Source: Heliocidaris tuberculata
Taxonomy: Eukaryota > Echinodermata > Echinoidea > Camarodonta > Echinometridae
Assembly (NCBI GenBank): GCA_025618425.1
Contig: CM046841.1
Span: forward strand, 9,120,654-9,184,653
Direction of reading: 5' to 3'
DNA length: 64,000 nt
The position numbers and the translations under genes were made by a program. Positions 34,963 to 46,545 of this stretch are shown piece by piece (the stretch's first letter is position 1; every line of letters begins with the position of its first letter). The notes below the pieces were generated by a model. That model ran no database searches and was not told the DNA's origin. It saw only the letters and a list, made by a program, of their open reading frames with translations.

Positions 34963-35103
34963 CTGAGAAGAAAAGACAACATCCAAGCTGACCTGCAGAT
35001 TGGCAGAAGAATTATGTAATGAGAGAAATCCCTGCCAAGAAACCTCCGACTGTCGCTACGAGGCGGAGACCAAACTGTCTGGATAATAAGTTACTGATCG
35101 GAC
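34963..35103 (-). CDS. MCT-like exon 2 carrying TAA
   Basis: 141 nt (47 codons' worth) with acceptor CCTATGCAG and donor GTAAGAGT, phase 1 on both sides. Reads PISNLLSRQFGLRLVATVGG and FLAGISLIT, then TAA, then FFCQSAGQLGCCLFFS. Family resemblance continues after the stop. A symmetric exon, so skipping it preserves the frame. Confidence 0.78.
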
Positions 35104-35154
35104 CTGCATAGGAGATAGTAGGCCAGCCCTACTGATTAAGGTTCGTAATTATTG

Positions 35155-35304
35155 TATTCTCTGGAAAAGGAGCTATATAAATCCAACTCTTATTATCAGT
35201 AGCAGTAGTAGTAGTAGTAGTAGTAGGAGGAGGAGGAGGAGAAGTAGTAGTAGTAATTATAGTTATCATTTTTATTATAATTATCTTTATTATTATTATT
35301 ATCA

Positions 35305-35339
<35 letters not shown>

Positions 35340-35400
35340 ACTATTATCATTATTATAATTATCATTATTATTACTGTTATTGATAATACTATTATAATTA

Positions 35401-35482
<82 letters not shown>

Positions 35483-35510
35483 CATTATTATTATTATTAT
35501 TATCAAAGGT
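35155..35510. repeat. LINE/SINE tail followed by (ATT)n microsatellite
   Basis: GGAGCTATATAAATCCAACT at 35168 matches the 3' tail of SINEs and L2-like LINEs in this window. A 300-bp impure ATT/AGT tract follows, likely grown from the element's tail. Confidence 0.75.
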
Positions 35511-35999
35511 GGAATAAGTAAACACCTGTCTGCGTCTTTTAAAGAGACTTGCCGTGACTGATTCGAATCGATCGCAACTTGATATCAATCGCAACTATGT
35601 GCTAAATGGGAGAAAAGATAGGAGACTATATAAATTTGCGGATTAATTGGCGGACTTGCGATTGATTCGATCAATTCGCAACTCTTTATACGACAGGGTT
35701 TAACTTAGTCTGTAACGAAATGAATCTTTGTTTTTCTGATTATTACCAAGTTGATAGCCGTTATTAGTCTACTTGTCATTTTATGAACCGAGAAAAGTTC
35801 TTTCCCTTGCAGTTTTGTTTTTTTTTTTTTGTTTTTTTTTTTTTTAATTTGTGATTCCATCTTTTCCTGCTTTGTTGCCCCCAAAGCAACTTTGAGCATT
35901 TTGCATTATTTGCATAAATCAAAAAAGTCACATGATTTATACAGGCAATGTTAAACAACCCAGAAAACTTACGCACAATGCGCGCGCTGCACCTAACGC

Positions 36000-36205
36000 C
36001 CAGAGCTATACATACAGAGAGTTGCGATACTGGAGGTCGCTTCTGACTGGTCAGTCATTTCATGGAGCTTCAAATAGTTCCCTCCCATAGAGAATGTACG
36101 TGAAAGGGAACTATTGGGAGCTCCATGATCCGCCATGTTTTAAACAAAAACCGTGTACGCGGAGGCTTATTATGCGTGTTTCACAACTCTCTCTTTCAAC
36201 GCGCT
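36000..36205. mobile_element. palindromic repeat
   Basis: TTTCATGGAGCTTCAAATAGTTCCCT faces AGGGAACTATTGGGAGCTCCATGA around 36085, inside CAGAGAGTTGCGA / CACAACTCTCTCT flanks. A MITE-like fold-back between MCT-like exons. Confidence 0.5.
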
Positions 36206-36932
36206 CTGCCAACGCCAACAGTGTTGTTAAATCTTGTGCAGTGAAACCTGTGATACAATACAATTTCCTGATATATCCTCCGTTCGTTGCGTCACAGGTT
36301 ATGCAGCATAAGATGAATAACACACTAGGTTCTGATATGCAAATAATGCAAATTGCTTAAGGTTGCCCCTTATTCTTTGACCACTTACGATTACAAATCC
36401 AAAAAAAAAAAGATTCAACGGAAAGAACTTTTCTAGGTTGCTTGTTGGCTTATAGGAACGTCAAATGGACTAAATAGAGATTAGATCAGACAAAATGTCA
36501 TGTAAAACGATATACTTTAGATCTCAAAATATATGTACAACACCATAACACTTGGTTAAAGGTATAAGACACTAACTTACAAAATACCTTGTACTTACCC
36601 AAAATAAGATCGACATTGATGTCGGGAACGTTACTAAATGGGGCTATGGAGGGTGTGATACCTCACCCCACTTCCCCCCCCCCCCCCCCCCCCCCCCCAA
36701 TCAAAAATTTTATATTTGCAAATTCGTCACATTTAGTGACTGTTGCCAAATCTTTAAAAAAGATCTTTTTCTTCCTTTTTCTTAGGGGAAGGGGTGCTTG
36801 TTGAAAAATTTTCCGTTAACTTTTCGGGAAATTTGCATGGTCCGACACCCATACAACAACTCCCCTCCATTTAGAATTGTGTAGCAACACACCTGATTCA
36901 TGTGATTGCTATTATGTTCTTGTTATACTTAC

Positions 36933-37128
36933 ACGCTAAATTAAGTATTCCGACCTGGAAAGTGACCAAGAAACCGATGGTAGCTATGCTTGCGTTTAGT
37001 TGGAAGACGAGGCTGGGAATGAGGACAGACAAGGATTTTGAAATCCCATGGATGAGGGCGTGGGCACCGCACTTGGCTACCAACACTACGTAGCGCCATC
37101 TATCGCTCGCAGCAACCTTCTGCGGCAT
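36933..37128 (-). CDS. MCT-like exon 1 (first helices)
   Basis: 196 nt from ATG to donor GTAAGTATAA. Encodes MPQKVAASDRWRYVVLVAKC and on through IPSLVFQLNASIATIGFLV, comparable with helix 1 and the FNAS segment of monocarboxylate transporters. Confidence 0.82.
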
Positions 37129-37559
37129 CGTACATCATACGTGAATAATCTGTAAGGAAAGAAAAAATAGCATATTTCACTACAACTGCATTGTTAAAGA
37201 AAGAAGGGGGTACTGGAGTTTGTTATTCAAAGACAAATTATCATGTATTATAGGTTTTGTTGTACAAGTAACGTTATTACATCCAAGACAGGGAAATCTT
37301 GGAACAACTAATGAAGGAAACAGTTCAATTTTGACAAAGCATAATGTCTCTGTTTCTACCATCCCAAAAGTCTTTTAATTCCACTTAGTGAATCTCTTTA
37401 TAATTTACTCTTCCCTCATTTTTATGCCCAGTGAAAAATATCCTCCTAAAAATTTCATTCTCGTTACTATATTGCCCATAGGTAATGTTCCCGACTCTGT
37501 TTTTTTTTTCTATGTTAACCTTTGAACCACTTAACTTATAAAAAGCCCGGAATATGATT

Positions 37560-37905
37560 GATTGATTGATTGATTTTATTTGCCAAGCCTCTAATATACA
37601 ACAATAACAAAGAATATAAGATCAAAATTATGTAAGCTTGAACAGAATAACCCATGAAAGCTCGAGAGCTTATTTTCAGTGGGGTCCCCAATAAGTTAAA
37701 ATTGTATTATTTACAGACTGAGAAGGAAAAAAATATATATTAAGGATGATAGCAATGGTAATAACAACAACAACAACATTAATAATAATAATTCTAAGAA
37801 GAAGAAGATGAGGAGGAGGAGGAGGAGGAAGAAGAAGAAGAAGAAGAAGAAGAAGAAGAAGAAGAAGAAGAAGAAGAAGAGGAGGAGGAGGAGGAGCAAA
37901 AAAAT
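37560..37905. repeat. ATTG run and (GAA/GGA)n microsatellite
   Basis: (TTGA)n at about 37555-37575 and a purine tract AGAAGAAG/AGGAGG at 37795-37895. The poly-Leu and poly-Phe reading frames across it are artefacts. Confidence 0.9.
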
Positions 37906-38199
37906 AAAGAATATGTTGAATCTCTAAAATGTACAAAACAAAAGTATATACAAAATTATACAGTATGAACCCAGAAAAGAAAAGTTTTCTGTATTCAGGC
38001 TATTTCAATCATATACCCTGTCATTCGCTTCTTTCCTCTGACTCTCAAGTGATAGATATTTCCTTAATTTCCTCTTAAAATGAGCAAAGTTTTCTATTTC
38101 CTTTATATAATTAGGAAGGGAATTCCAATGTTTGCTTTTTTACAAGTGATTCTACTAAAGAAGAAATTGAAATTGCGCTAGCCAACTCAATGCCTAAAT

Positions 38200-39060
38200 A
38201 CTTCACAGATTATTTTCTCTGGGTTACTTGATTGTGGTGTGTCACTTTGAATTCAAATTACTTTTTAGAACTACGTTTAGAACAAAACAAAATATATCCT
38301 GTATTATTGTAATCGATGTTTCATTTTTAACGAACAAAGTCATATAATCGGTATACAAAATTTGTCTAACTTCTAAATTACCAAATTCAGAGCATGCCCC
38401 AAATTTCAATTACTAACAAAAACAGATATGGTAAATATGGGTCACCCTGCTTCACTCCCCTCTTAATATCAAACTAAACAGTATAGATAAACCTCCATAC
38501 ATAGTACAACTACTAATTCCGTTATACATGGTTTTAAAGCAAGAAAAAAAGGGCTGTCCAAACCCAAATAATTCTAGAATCAAAAAGCTTTTTCGAAATC
38601 GACTGTGTTCAGGAAAAAAAATCTTGTCCACAGTAATTATTTCAGGGAAAAATCACTTCACCTATCAAATATATAGCTTCACCATCTATCATTTATGTAA
38701 CCCTCTTGATCTCAATGAAAATATCATTTAAAACTTCTTTTATTCGTTTTGCCATTATCTGTGAAATTATCTTATAGTCTGTGTTTAACAATGTAATATA
38801 GGCCTAAAGTTTTTTAACATAATAAATGATCTTTACCATCTTTTTCAATCAGATTTATGACACTTTCCTTCTGAGACGTCGATAAACAACCCTTATTAAC
38901 TGCTTCATTGAAAACTTCCACCAGTAACCCTCCTAATTGTGGCCAAAATGTAAGATAAAATTCTACAGTAAAGCCTGGCGTCATTCCCAGGGGATATATT
39001 AATTATTAAACTTTTTAGCGCTACTTGACATTCTTCTTTGGGAATTTTCCCTTCACATAA
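38200..39060 (-). mobile_element. Tx1/L1-like LINE RT fragment (decayed)
   Basis: Minus strand from about 39010: FTVEFYLTFWPQLGGLLVEV, then NKGCLSTSQKESVINLIEKD, then VDFEKAF and GVKQGDP, in several frames. These are fingers/palm blocks of the same LINE type as the 53-56 kb element. Many stops and shifts. It ends against an L2-like LINE tail. Confidence 0.75.
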
Positions 39061-40426
39061 ATTAATAAGATTATAATAAGATTAATTTATGTAGCGCAGC
39101 TACTATTTGAATATACTCTGCTGAGTTTTGATGGAGACTCCTATATGCTTACACTATATAAAGAGAATTAATCTACTCGAAAGCCTCTGAAAACAGATGA
39201 GTCTTCAGTAGAGATTTAAAAATGGGGACTGATTGTGCTTTCCTTATTACAAGAGCAAGTTGGTTCCAGAGTTTTGGAGCAGCACAGCTAAATGCACAAT
39301 CTCCAAGAGTTGCTTTTGCTTTGGCATGTGGCAACTTAAGAAGCAAGTTGTCTTGTGAACTTCGTAAGTTATATGTATATAGATGCAATTTAAAAGATAA
39401 TAATTCAGATAAGTAATTTGGGTCTTGACCATTCAAAGCTTTGTAAAGAAGCAATAGTATCTTGAATGTGATTCTGTGCTTTATTGGCAACCACTGTAAC
39501 TTCATCAAAACAGGAGTGATGTGGGAAAATTTTGAGGAATTGGTCACAAGTCTTGCACAGGCATTCTGAACACGCTGCAACCTCATGGTCTGTGAATCTG
39601 ACAAGCCAAACAACAATCCATTACAATAATCAAGTTTACTACTAATAAAAGGATGGACAAAGCTTTCAGCGTTTTTCTGATCTAAATATCTACGGATGTG
39701 ACGCAAATTATATAACATATAAAAAGCAGATTTGTATGTGTTGGATATCTGTGTCTCCGTGTTTAAACGAGAATCTAGCCATACACAAATATTTCTCACG
39801 GTGCTTGTCGGTTTCCCTTCTGCATCTCCAATTGTTATATGTTTAATATTCAGTTTTGCTACTTGTCTGGATGTTCCAACAATGAGAAACTCTGTTTTTT
39901 GTCATTAAGCATTAGCTTATGTTGGAACATCCAAGAACGAATGTATCCTATACATGTTTCCAAAATTGAAATATTACGCTCTTGTTGGTCCTTATCAGGG
40001 CTAAAAGAAATGTACAACTGCGTGACATCATCATAACAATGACAAGATACATTTGGTAAACGCCTTTGAACACTAGTATACAGTGTAAAGAGAAGGGGGC
40101 GAGACGCGACCCTTGTGGAACCCCGTTTGGAACAGGAAAATTCTGCGATTCGACATCATTAAGTAGTACTTTTTGTTGTCCGTTTGTAAGATAAGATTCA
40201 ATCCATGAAAGAACAAATATACTTAACCAAAAGAAGAATGCAGTGTATGCAACAATATTCCACGATCAGTAGTGTCAAATGTGGCACTTAGATCCAAAAG
40301 TACCAACAATCTTACTTTTTAATTGTCCAAGGCCAATAGAAGATGATTTTTTTATTCTGATCAAGGCTGTTTCTGTGCTATGAAACTGTCTGTATGCTGA
40401 CTGCATACATGGGAACAATGGATTAT

Positions 40427-40434
40427 GACAGAGG
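40427..40434 (+). repeat. 8-bp target duplication (left)
   Basis: GACAGAGG; identical to 43049-43056. Taking one copy as the ancestral site restores the LINE reading frame across the insertion. Confidence 0.85.
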
Positions 40435-43048
40435 GTTCTAGGACACCTACCCCCTGGACAACCACCCCCCGGGTAACCACCCCTAGGATAACCACCCTCT
40501 AGGACAACTACCCCCTAGGACAACTACCCTCTAGGGCAACCACCCTCTAGGACGACTACCCCCCGGGACAATTACCCTCTAGGATGATTACCCCCCGACT
40601 AACTACCCCCTAGGACAACCACCCTCTAGGACAACTACCCCCCGGACAACTACCCCCCAGACAACTACCCCCTAGGACAACCACCCTCTAGGACATCTAC
40701 CCCGGACAACTATCCCCCAGACAACTACCCCCTAGGACAACCACCCTCTAGGACAACTACCCCCCGGACAACTACCCCCCGGACAACTACCCTCTAGGAA
40801 AACTACCCCCCGGACAACTACCCCTCGGACAACTACCCCCCGGACAGCTACCCCCGGACAACTACCCCCGGACAAGTATCCCCTAGAACAACTACCCTCT
40901 AGGACAACTACCCCCAGACAACTAACCCTGAGGGCAACCACTCTTTAGGACATTTTCTTGACAAATACCAGCTAAGGTTTATACCACCCAAATAACTACC
41001 CCCCGACATTAACGACTTAGGGTAATTATTAATAGGACAATAACCAACATACCCATGGCATGTAGGTCAGCTATCCCCCCCCCCCCCCCCCCCAAAACAG
41101 TTACAACTCCCAGGTACTCGATGGCATTTAAACTGATTGCGGCCAAGTGAGGACGTGGAGGGGGGGGGGTGACCAACAATCAGTAAGGATATAATGAGTA
41201 TCCAGAGGAGGGGGTATCTACCTCCCACGGTAAGAACTTTTTGGAAATCTGGTTATAAATAGAAGGATTTTGGTGCATTGTAATGTTAAAATTCACCTCA
41301 CCACGTGAGTTAAATGTGTCTATACCCATGAGCACGGGGGGGGGGGGGAGGGGAGATTTCCCCTTGTATTACATTTTTGTTTTAAAAGTTCGGTGTTTAA
41401 ACTCGGTGTTTGATGGTGCATTGTACTGTTGAATTTTTCCATCAAATTTGGGCGGAAAATTCTGTGATTTTTTTTTTCAAAGGTAACGTTCTGAGAATTT
41501 CTATGATACATTCAATATTAAATACCAACTGGGAAGGGTATAAAAGGTTGCTCTCCCACAGTAAGATCTTCTGGAAATTTGGGGGTTACAACCAAGGGTT
41601 TGAGTGAGTATAAGTAGGCCTATGTATTTTCACGAATAATAAATCCAATATCTTGCCGTGTTTCCTACTAAAAAGGCGAACTTAAAATAACAATCTACAA
41701 CGGTCTGCGAGTAAAATTCAGACAGAATCTATGGCCCCAAATGATAATTATAACTGTCACTTGTATAGCGCATAATCAATTAAAACTGCTGTTTGCGCTT
41801 TAGAGCTATCCAAGATTATTACAATACCAAAGAAATATGTCTCTTGAATCCTCATAATAATAGTTACTGAAATAATACACAGAAAGTGAAACATACAAAA
41901 AAGCATTAATTCCGGGAAATCATGTCGTGTGTAAACATGATTTTTCTTTCTTTTTCAATTAATTTTCCCAATTTTTTCTTAGTGTCAGGTATTTTAATAC
42001 AGGATTTTGTCGAATTTTGCCCAAATTTATTGAAATTTTTGCCGAAATTTGCCAGAACTTTGCCCCAATTTTTTTTCTTCCAAAAATAGGGGGCACAGTG
42101 CCCCCTGCCCCAAAAGCCAATGAAACGAATGTGTCAAAATTGTGTTGTTTCATAATAATTTAAAGTGTCTCAAAAGTGTGAATATATGATTATTCTCTCC
42201 GTGATTATGATAACGTTTTTGATGGAATAAATGTTTCAAAAGTCATTATGCTAGTATTCAAAAACTTCTTGATGGTGAAAAGGCATAAATTTCCGAACAT
42301 TGTGATCTAGGTTGCTTTCTCATCCATCTTAACATGATTGTATACCACATACTATCTTTTTAAACCACAATGCTAGTTTCCTTTAATACTCGATTGGGTG
42401 GTAGCTTTGTAACGAGTTGCATAATTGTAGAGAGTGCGTGAGGGAGAGAGAGGGGGGGGGGTGACAAACGGATGGAATATTTGTTTTTCTTCCCGTCCCC
42501 CCCCCCCTTAATTGTTGACCATGCAAAACGTCCAACAGAGAGTTGATATTGTACATGTGAATACCTGCCTTCATGCATTGAAGAAATCTAAGGCAATATT
42601 TTACAATTAAGAGTACGAGTATTCAGTCGTATTCAATGTGCTTTTAGTGGTACTTCCATTTCGGCCAGCGAGCGTAGCGAGCGAGCACTCTAAATGTCCT
42701 AAAGAGTGGTTGCCCTCAGGGTTAGTTGTCTGGGGGTAGTTGTCCTAGAGGGTGGTTGTTCTAGGGGATACTTGTCCGGGGGTAGTTGTCCTAGGGGGTG
42801 GTTTTCCTAGGGGGTAGTTGTCTGGGGGGTAGTTGTCCGGGGGGTATTTGTCCTAGAGGGTGGTTGCCCTAGGGGGTAGTTAGTCGGGGGGTAATCATCC
42901 TAGAGGGTAATTGTCCCGGGGGTAGTCGTCCTAGGGGGTGGTTGCCCTAGGGGGTAGTTGTCCTAGGGGGTAGTTGTCCTAGAGGGTGGTTATCCTAGGG
43001 GTGGTTACCCGGGGGTGGTTGTCCAGGGGGTAGGTGTCCGGATACGAG
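40435..43048. mobile_element. 2.6-kb fold-back transposon (TU-like)
   Basis: Inverted arms of 521 bp (40435-40955) and 358 bp (42691-43048), each made of 14-16-bp tandem units of CTAGGACAACTACCCC type. The outermost non-repeated order GGACACCTACCCCCTGGACA, then CCCGGGTAACCACCCCTAGG, is the same in both arms. The inner arm edge AACCCTGAGGGCAACCACTC pairs likewise. The 1.7-kb centre holds G and C runs and a GCGAGCGTAGCGAGCGAGC segment but no transposase. It resembles sea-urchin TU elements (tandem-repeat arms, 8-bp duplications). Confidence 0.85.
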
Positions 43049-43056
43049 GACAGAGG
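43049..43056 (+). repeat. 8-bp target duplication (right)
   Basis: GACAGAGG, matching 40427-40434. Confidence 0.85.
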
Positions 43057-43199
43057 TGTTGATGAATTTGCTGTGTAGAAGCTCCTTCAACTAATTTTGA
43101 ATGTACTGTAAATTACTGATTGGTCTAAGATTATTGAAATTCAACTCCATACCAGGTTTCATACTTTTATTATCTTTACAAATTATATTATCATTTCAT

Positions 43200-45180
43200 T
43201 TAAGACAACCTCTATATTTGAATTTTCTAAACAGAAATTTTCATAAAACCCTGTAAGTATCCACAATATTACTTTCATTTCTTTCATGTTCTGTATTATG
43301 TTGTTCTCTAAATCCAAATTGAAAGTTGGAAAAAATATTATGTGAGTTTAAAAAGTTAACAGTTCTACGATGAACAACTTTTCTAGAATTTTCGACAAGG
43401 AGGATAATAAAGAAATAGGTCGATAATTACTAACATTCAATTTATCAGCTTTTTTTTTGTAAAGGGGTATGACCTTTGCAATTTCCATGTTATCTGGGAC
43501 TTGTCCATTAAGTAACGATAAATTAAGAACGTATACTTAGGGATTAACACTTGAAGATATTACACGTTTTAAGATAAAATTATTAATATCTTCATAGCCG
43601 GGACTCTTTTTGTTGTTCAAACTAGATACAATTTCAATGATATCTTCTTTAACTATAAGAGTGAAGAAAATAGAATTGGGATTAGGTGTGCCTAGCTATT
43701 CAGAAAAATGTTTGGCTGAAGGAGGAATACCTTCAACTAAGTTTACTCATATAGAAGAAAAATAGTTGTTAAAAGTATTGGTTACATTTTCAAGATCTTC
43801 GACAATATCAGTATACCTAATTTTAGTTATATCTGATTTGTTATTGGATAAGTTCATTTCCTGTTTTAAAATCTTCCATGTGTTTTGAATATCGTTCATA
43901 TATAAAGTTAACTGGTTCGTAAAGTATCTTTTCTTTGCTAATCGTATTGTTTTAGTTAAAGTATTTTTATATCTGGTGTATCTAGGCTTTGCTTGCACAG
44001 TGCCTTTCATTTTAAATTTATAGTAAAAGTTTGTTGTTGTTTTTTTCTGTTAATAGAACGTAAAAGTGATTTAGAAATCCATGAAAGTCTGGGTGATTTT
44101 TTGTAGGTAGTTCGTTTGTCTTTAACTTTAGGAATGTGAATATTTAATTGATTATGATATATAAAAAAGGAAATAATTAATAAATAAATTTACGTCATTA
44201 GTATTATAAACACACGACCAGTCAGCAGAGTCTAAAGAAGGGCCAAGACTGGCAATGTTTTCATTGGTAGGTCTCCGTCTTGATGGTCTGTGAGGATTGT
44301 TTAATGAGTGCTTAAGGGTAAAATGTGACATAATTGGAAAATGGTCCGTTATATCAGATAGAATTACAGAAGAGTCCGGGGTAGGAAGAATATTGCAAAA
44401 AATATTATCAATAAGGGTGGCGGAATGATTTGCCATGCAAGTGGGTTTCGATATCAAAGGCAAGAATGAGGCAGTCAAAATATTTCAAGAAATTCATGGG
44501 ATATATTGCTGTTATTATGCTTCAATATATCAATATTGAAATTTCCCATTATGAAAACGTCTTTGTTTACAAAGATTGGATTTTTTAGTAAATCTGTAAG
44601 GTACACTAGAAAATCATTTGAGTTGGAAATTGGAGGTCTATACATAATGCCTATGATTATATTTTTAGTATCCTGAACATTAATTTCGGTAAAAAGAGAC
44701 TCCACTATTTCGTTCATTGTATTAATTTCATTAATAATTGTGTAGTCGTACTTGTGTGACACGAAAAAATGCAACACCTCCGCCAGGTCTGTTTTTTTTT
44801 CTATTATTGACAACAAGATCATAACCATCTAATGCAAATGGTAGGTTGGATTCACTGGATAACCAAGTTTCCGTAAGTCCTTTTATGGAAAACGGCTGTT
44901 TGGATGAGTTATCTTACTAATAACAATAGAAATTCTTCGAAGTGTTTACTTAGGCTTCTAATGTTTAAGTGCAATAGAGAAAATGTGTCTTTAGTAAATT
45001 GTTTCGCGATGTTTTTATATTGAGACTCGGTTACATATTCAGATGAAGGGCTTTGAATTTGGTCATGATCAGGGTGAAAGTCGAAACTGTTGATGAGTTC
45101 ATGTTGTTTGCTACAAAATGGTTATATGCTACATCAGTTGAAGAATAATCATTCGAGTGACTTGTTGATGAAGGGTTAAA
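43200..45180 (-). mobile_element. second CR1/L2-group LINE, endonuclease plus RT start
   Basis: Minus strand, several frames: FSLLHLNIRSLSKHFEEFL near 45000, IIGIMYRPPISNSNDFLVYL and FIMGNFNIDILKHN (44660-44520), then the APE-endonuclease end FLPLISKPTCMANHSATLID and ILSDITDHFPIMSHF (44478-44290), then RT onset VIPLYKKKADKLNVSNYRPI SLLSSLSKILEKL (about 43480-43380) and NSHNIFSNFQFGFREQHNT. GDFN appears as GNFN. 3'-truncated where the split L2-like LINE begins; frameshifted. Confidence 0.8.
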
Positions 45181-45659
45181 TTAATCAAAAATGTCGTCAT
45201 CATTTAAAAAATGGAATGGCACATCTGCTAAGTTGGCCATAACAGTACAGTCAAAATCGCAAAATGATATTGCATTTTCGGCTTTGGGTTTATAGCAATA
45301 AGCAAGCAATTGGGGGACAGTAGAGTCCTGCAAGGAAACACATAAATGACCGTTTTACATGTGAACAAGGACAGATACAGAAACATGTGAATACAGAGAA
45401 CTGAACACTGACACCATACAACAGAGAAGGGATTGTAAGAAGGACTTAACACAAAGACAGAAAGAAAAAGTACATGTAGGTACAAGTAGAGATAGCTTAA
45501 CACAGAAGTCTCCGTAGGCAGAGCGAACGAACGAGCCAGTGAACAGTAACAATAATAGAACATCTCAACATGTTCCTGGCGAGACGCCCAATAAATATCG
45601 TAGTGCATAATATTATAGGAAATACACTCAAGATGCACTCATTGTATATAAATAAATAA

Positions 45660-45909
45660 ATACATATATATATATATATACATATAACTGTAAGGGAAAC
45701 ATATACAACAGCTTTGGCAACTCTCGTGGAAATAAATACAATGTGAAAGGAAATGAGAGAATAATGGTTGCGTAACTTAAATCAAAGTTCCCCAGAACTG
45801 TCCTCCCTTTTTGAAATTTTTGCAAAGGTTGAAAAAATGTCTCCGCCGGGAATCGAACCCGGGTCGTTGGCTTAGAACGCCAATGCCTTAACCACTAGAC
45901 CACGGAGAC
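45660..45909 (-). mobile_element. tRNA-headed SINE, copy 2
   Basis: Head 45909-45839, body to about 45690 (CAAAGCTGTTGTATATGTTT), then (TA)n. Body closely matches copy 1 and the headless copy at 46230-46085. Confidence 0.75.
45839..45909 (-). tRNA. tRNA-Arg(UCU)-like, perfect cloverleaf, repeat-associated
   Basis: 71 nt with every stem fully paired: acceptor GTCTCCG/CGGAGAC, D stem GTCT/AGGC, anticodon stem TTGGC/GCCAA with loop GTTCTAA, T stem CCGGG/CCCGG. A U33 and A37 context fits anticodon UCU. No CCA is encoded. Because the same flanks occur at 24112 it may be a SINE head still able to drive Pol III. Confidence 0.65.
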
Positions 45910-46084
45910 GGGCCAGTGGTTTCGGCGACACCAGATTCAATTGACCGACAGATTTACAAATCTTCAACCTTATTAATGAATTCCTTTGTCGGGGGCAGGT
46001 GAGTTTTGAACAAAGACAAGACGCATGCCTCAGCTGTATCCAAGCGAATGATCTGAGATACATGTATACATTAGAATAATTATA

Positions 46085-46230
46085 AACAATTGTAAGGGAA
46101 TAACATATATACAACAGCTTTGGCAACTCTCGTGGAAATAAATACAATGTGAAAGGAAATGAGAGAATAATGGTTGCGTAACTTAAATCAAAGTTCCCCC
46201 GAGCTGTCCTCCCTTTTTGAAATTTTGAAA
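46085..46230 (-). mobile_element. headless SINE copy 3
   Basis: Near-identical to 45690-45830 but lacks the tRNA-like head; CT-rich edge, then (TA)n and (GT)n at 46228-46275. Confidence 0.7.
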
Positions 46231-46437
46231 TATATATACATATATGTGTGTGTGTGTGTGCGTGTGTGTGTGTGCTCTATATGAATTAAGCTTCATCAAG
46301 CTTCTGCATAATAACTGTAAATTTATCCACCAAGAATCACCATTGCTTTTAGAGAGCATGCTATCCATGTATCCTATTGGGAATTCAAAGTTAAACATAA
46401 TATATAGGGGTAAGATAATTTGTTCTTATGGCACTGT

Positions 46438-46545
46438 CAGAGGCGGAACATCGGACTCCGACAATGGAAGTGGGGGCATCTTTTGTTTGGCAAACAAAAG
46501 GTGCCCTCACTTCCATTGTCCGAGCCCGACGTTCCACAGCCTCTG
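46438..46545. mobile_element. 108-bp hAT-type MITE with 8-bp target duplication
   Basis: CAGAGGCGGAAC ... GTTCCACAGCCTCTG palindrome; arms continue through CGACAATGGAAGTG to a GTTTGGCAAAC tip. GGCACTGT flanks both sides (46430-46437 and 46546-46553). Confidence 0.88.

Larger units (their letters stand above)
30278..37128 (-). pseudogene. monocarboxylate-transporter-like MFS gene with in-frame stop
   Basis: Four coding exons (36933-37128, 34963-35103, 30802-31752, 30278-30420) join in phase to 477 codons, the usual length for SLC16-type transporters with 12 membrane helices. Seen: DRWRYVVLVA at the start, a degenerate form of the MCT helix-1 motif; FGLRLVATVGGFLAG; the helix-5-like HFRDDYGKAETITQMGGQIGG; a long polar central loop (residues about 170-235); and a C-terminal helix followed by a short KRNKADWKG tail. 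Codon 96 is TAA at 35014-35012. Either the copy is inactive or an allele or sequence error is present; splicing that omits the second exon would keep the frame. A possible ATTAAA polyadenylation signal lies at 30245-30240. Substrate cannot be inferred. Confidence 0.75.
39066..43190 (-). mobile_element. L2/CR1-like LINE split by a fold-back insertion
   Basis: RT pieces on the minus strand: 43190-43057 (NNLRPISNLQY..EGASTQQIHQHL), then after the insertion 40426-39173 with QSAYRQFHSTETAL, NGVPQGSRLAPF, and a 208-codon open C-terminal part (39799-39173) containing SKLDYCNGLLFGL, QNACARLVT, LHWLP-like LQWLPIKHRI, CAAPKLWNQL and FKSLLKTHLF. The 3' UTR ends in GCGCTACATAAATTAATC. The 5' end is missing and the RT core has frameshifts, so it is inactive. 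Confidence 0.85.

Noticed and set aside
35129..35594. Poly-Ile and poly-Asn ORFs
   Set aside because: Translations of an (ATT)n microsatellite grown from a retroelement tail.
40440..43040. CRISPR-like regular repeats
   Set aside because: Units are contiguous 14-16-mers without unique spacers, in inverted arms, in a eukaryotic genome.
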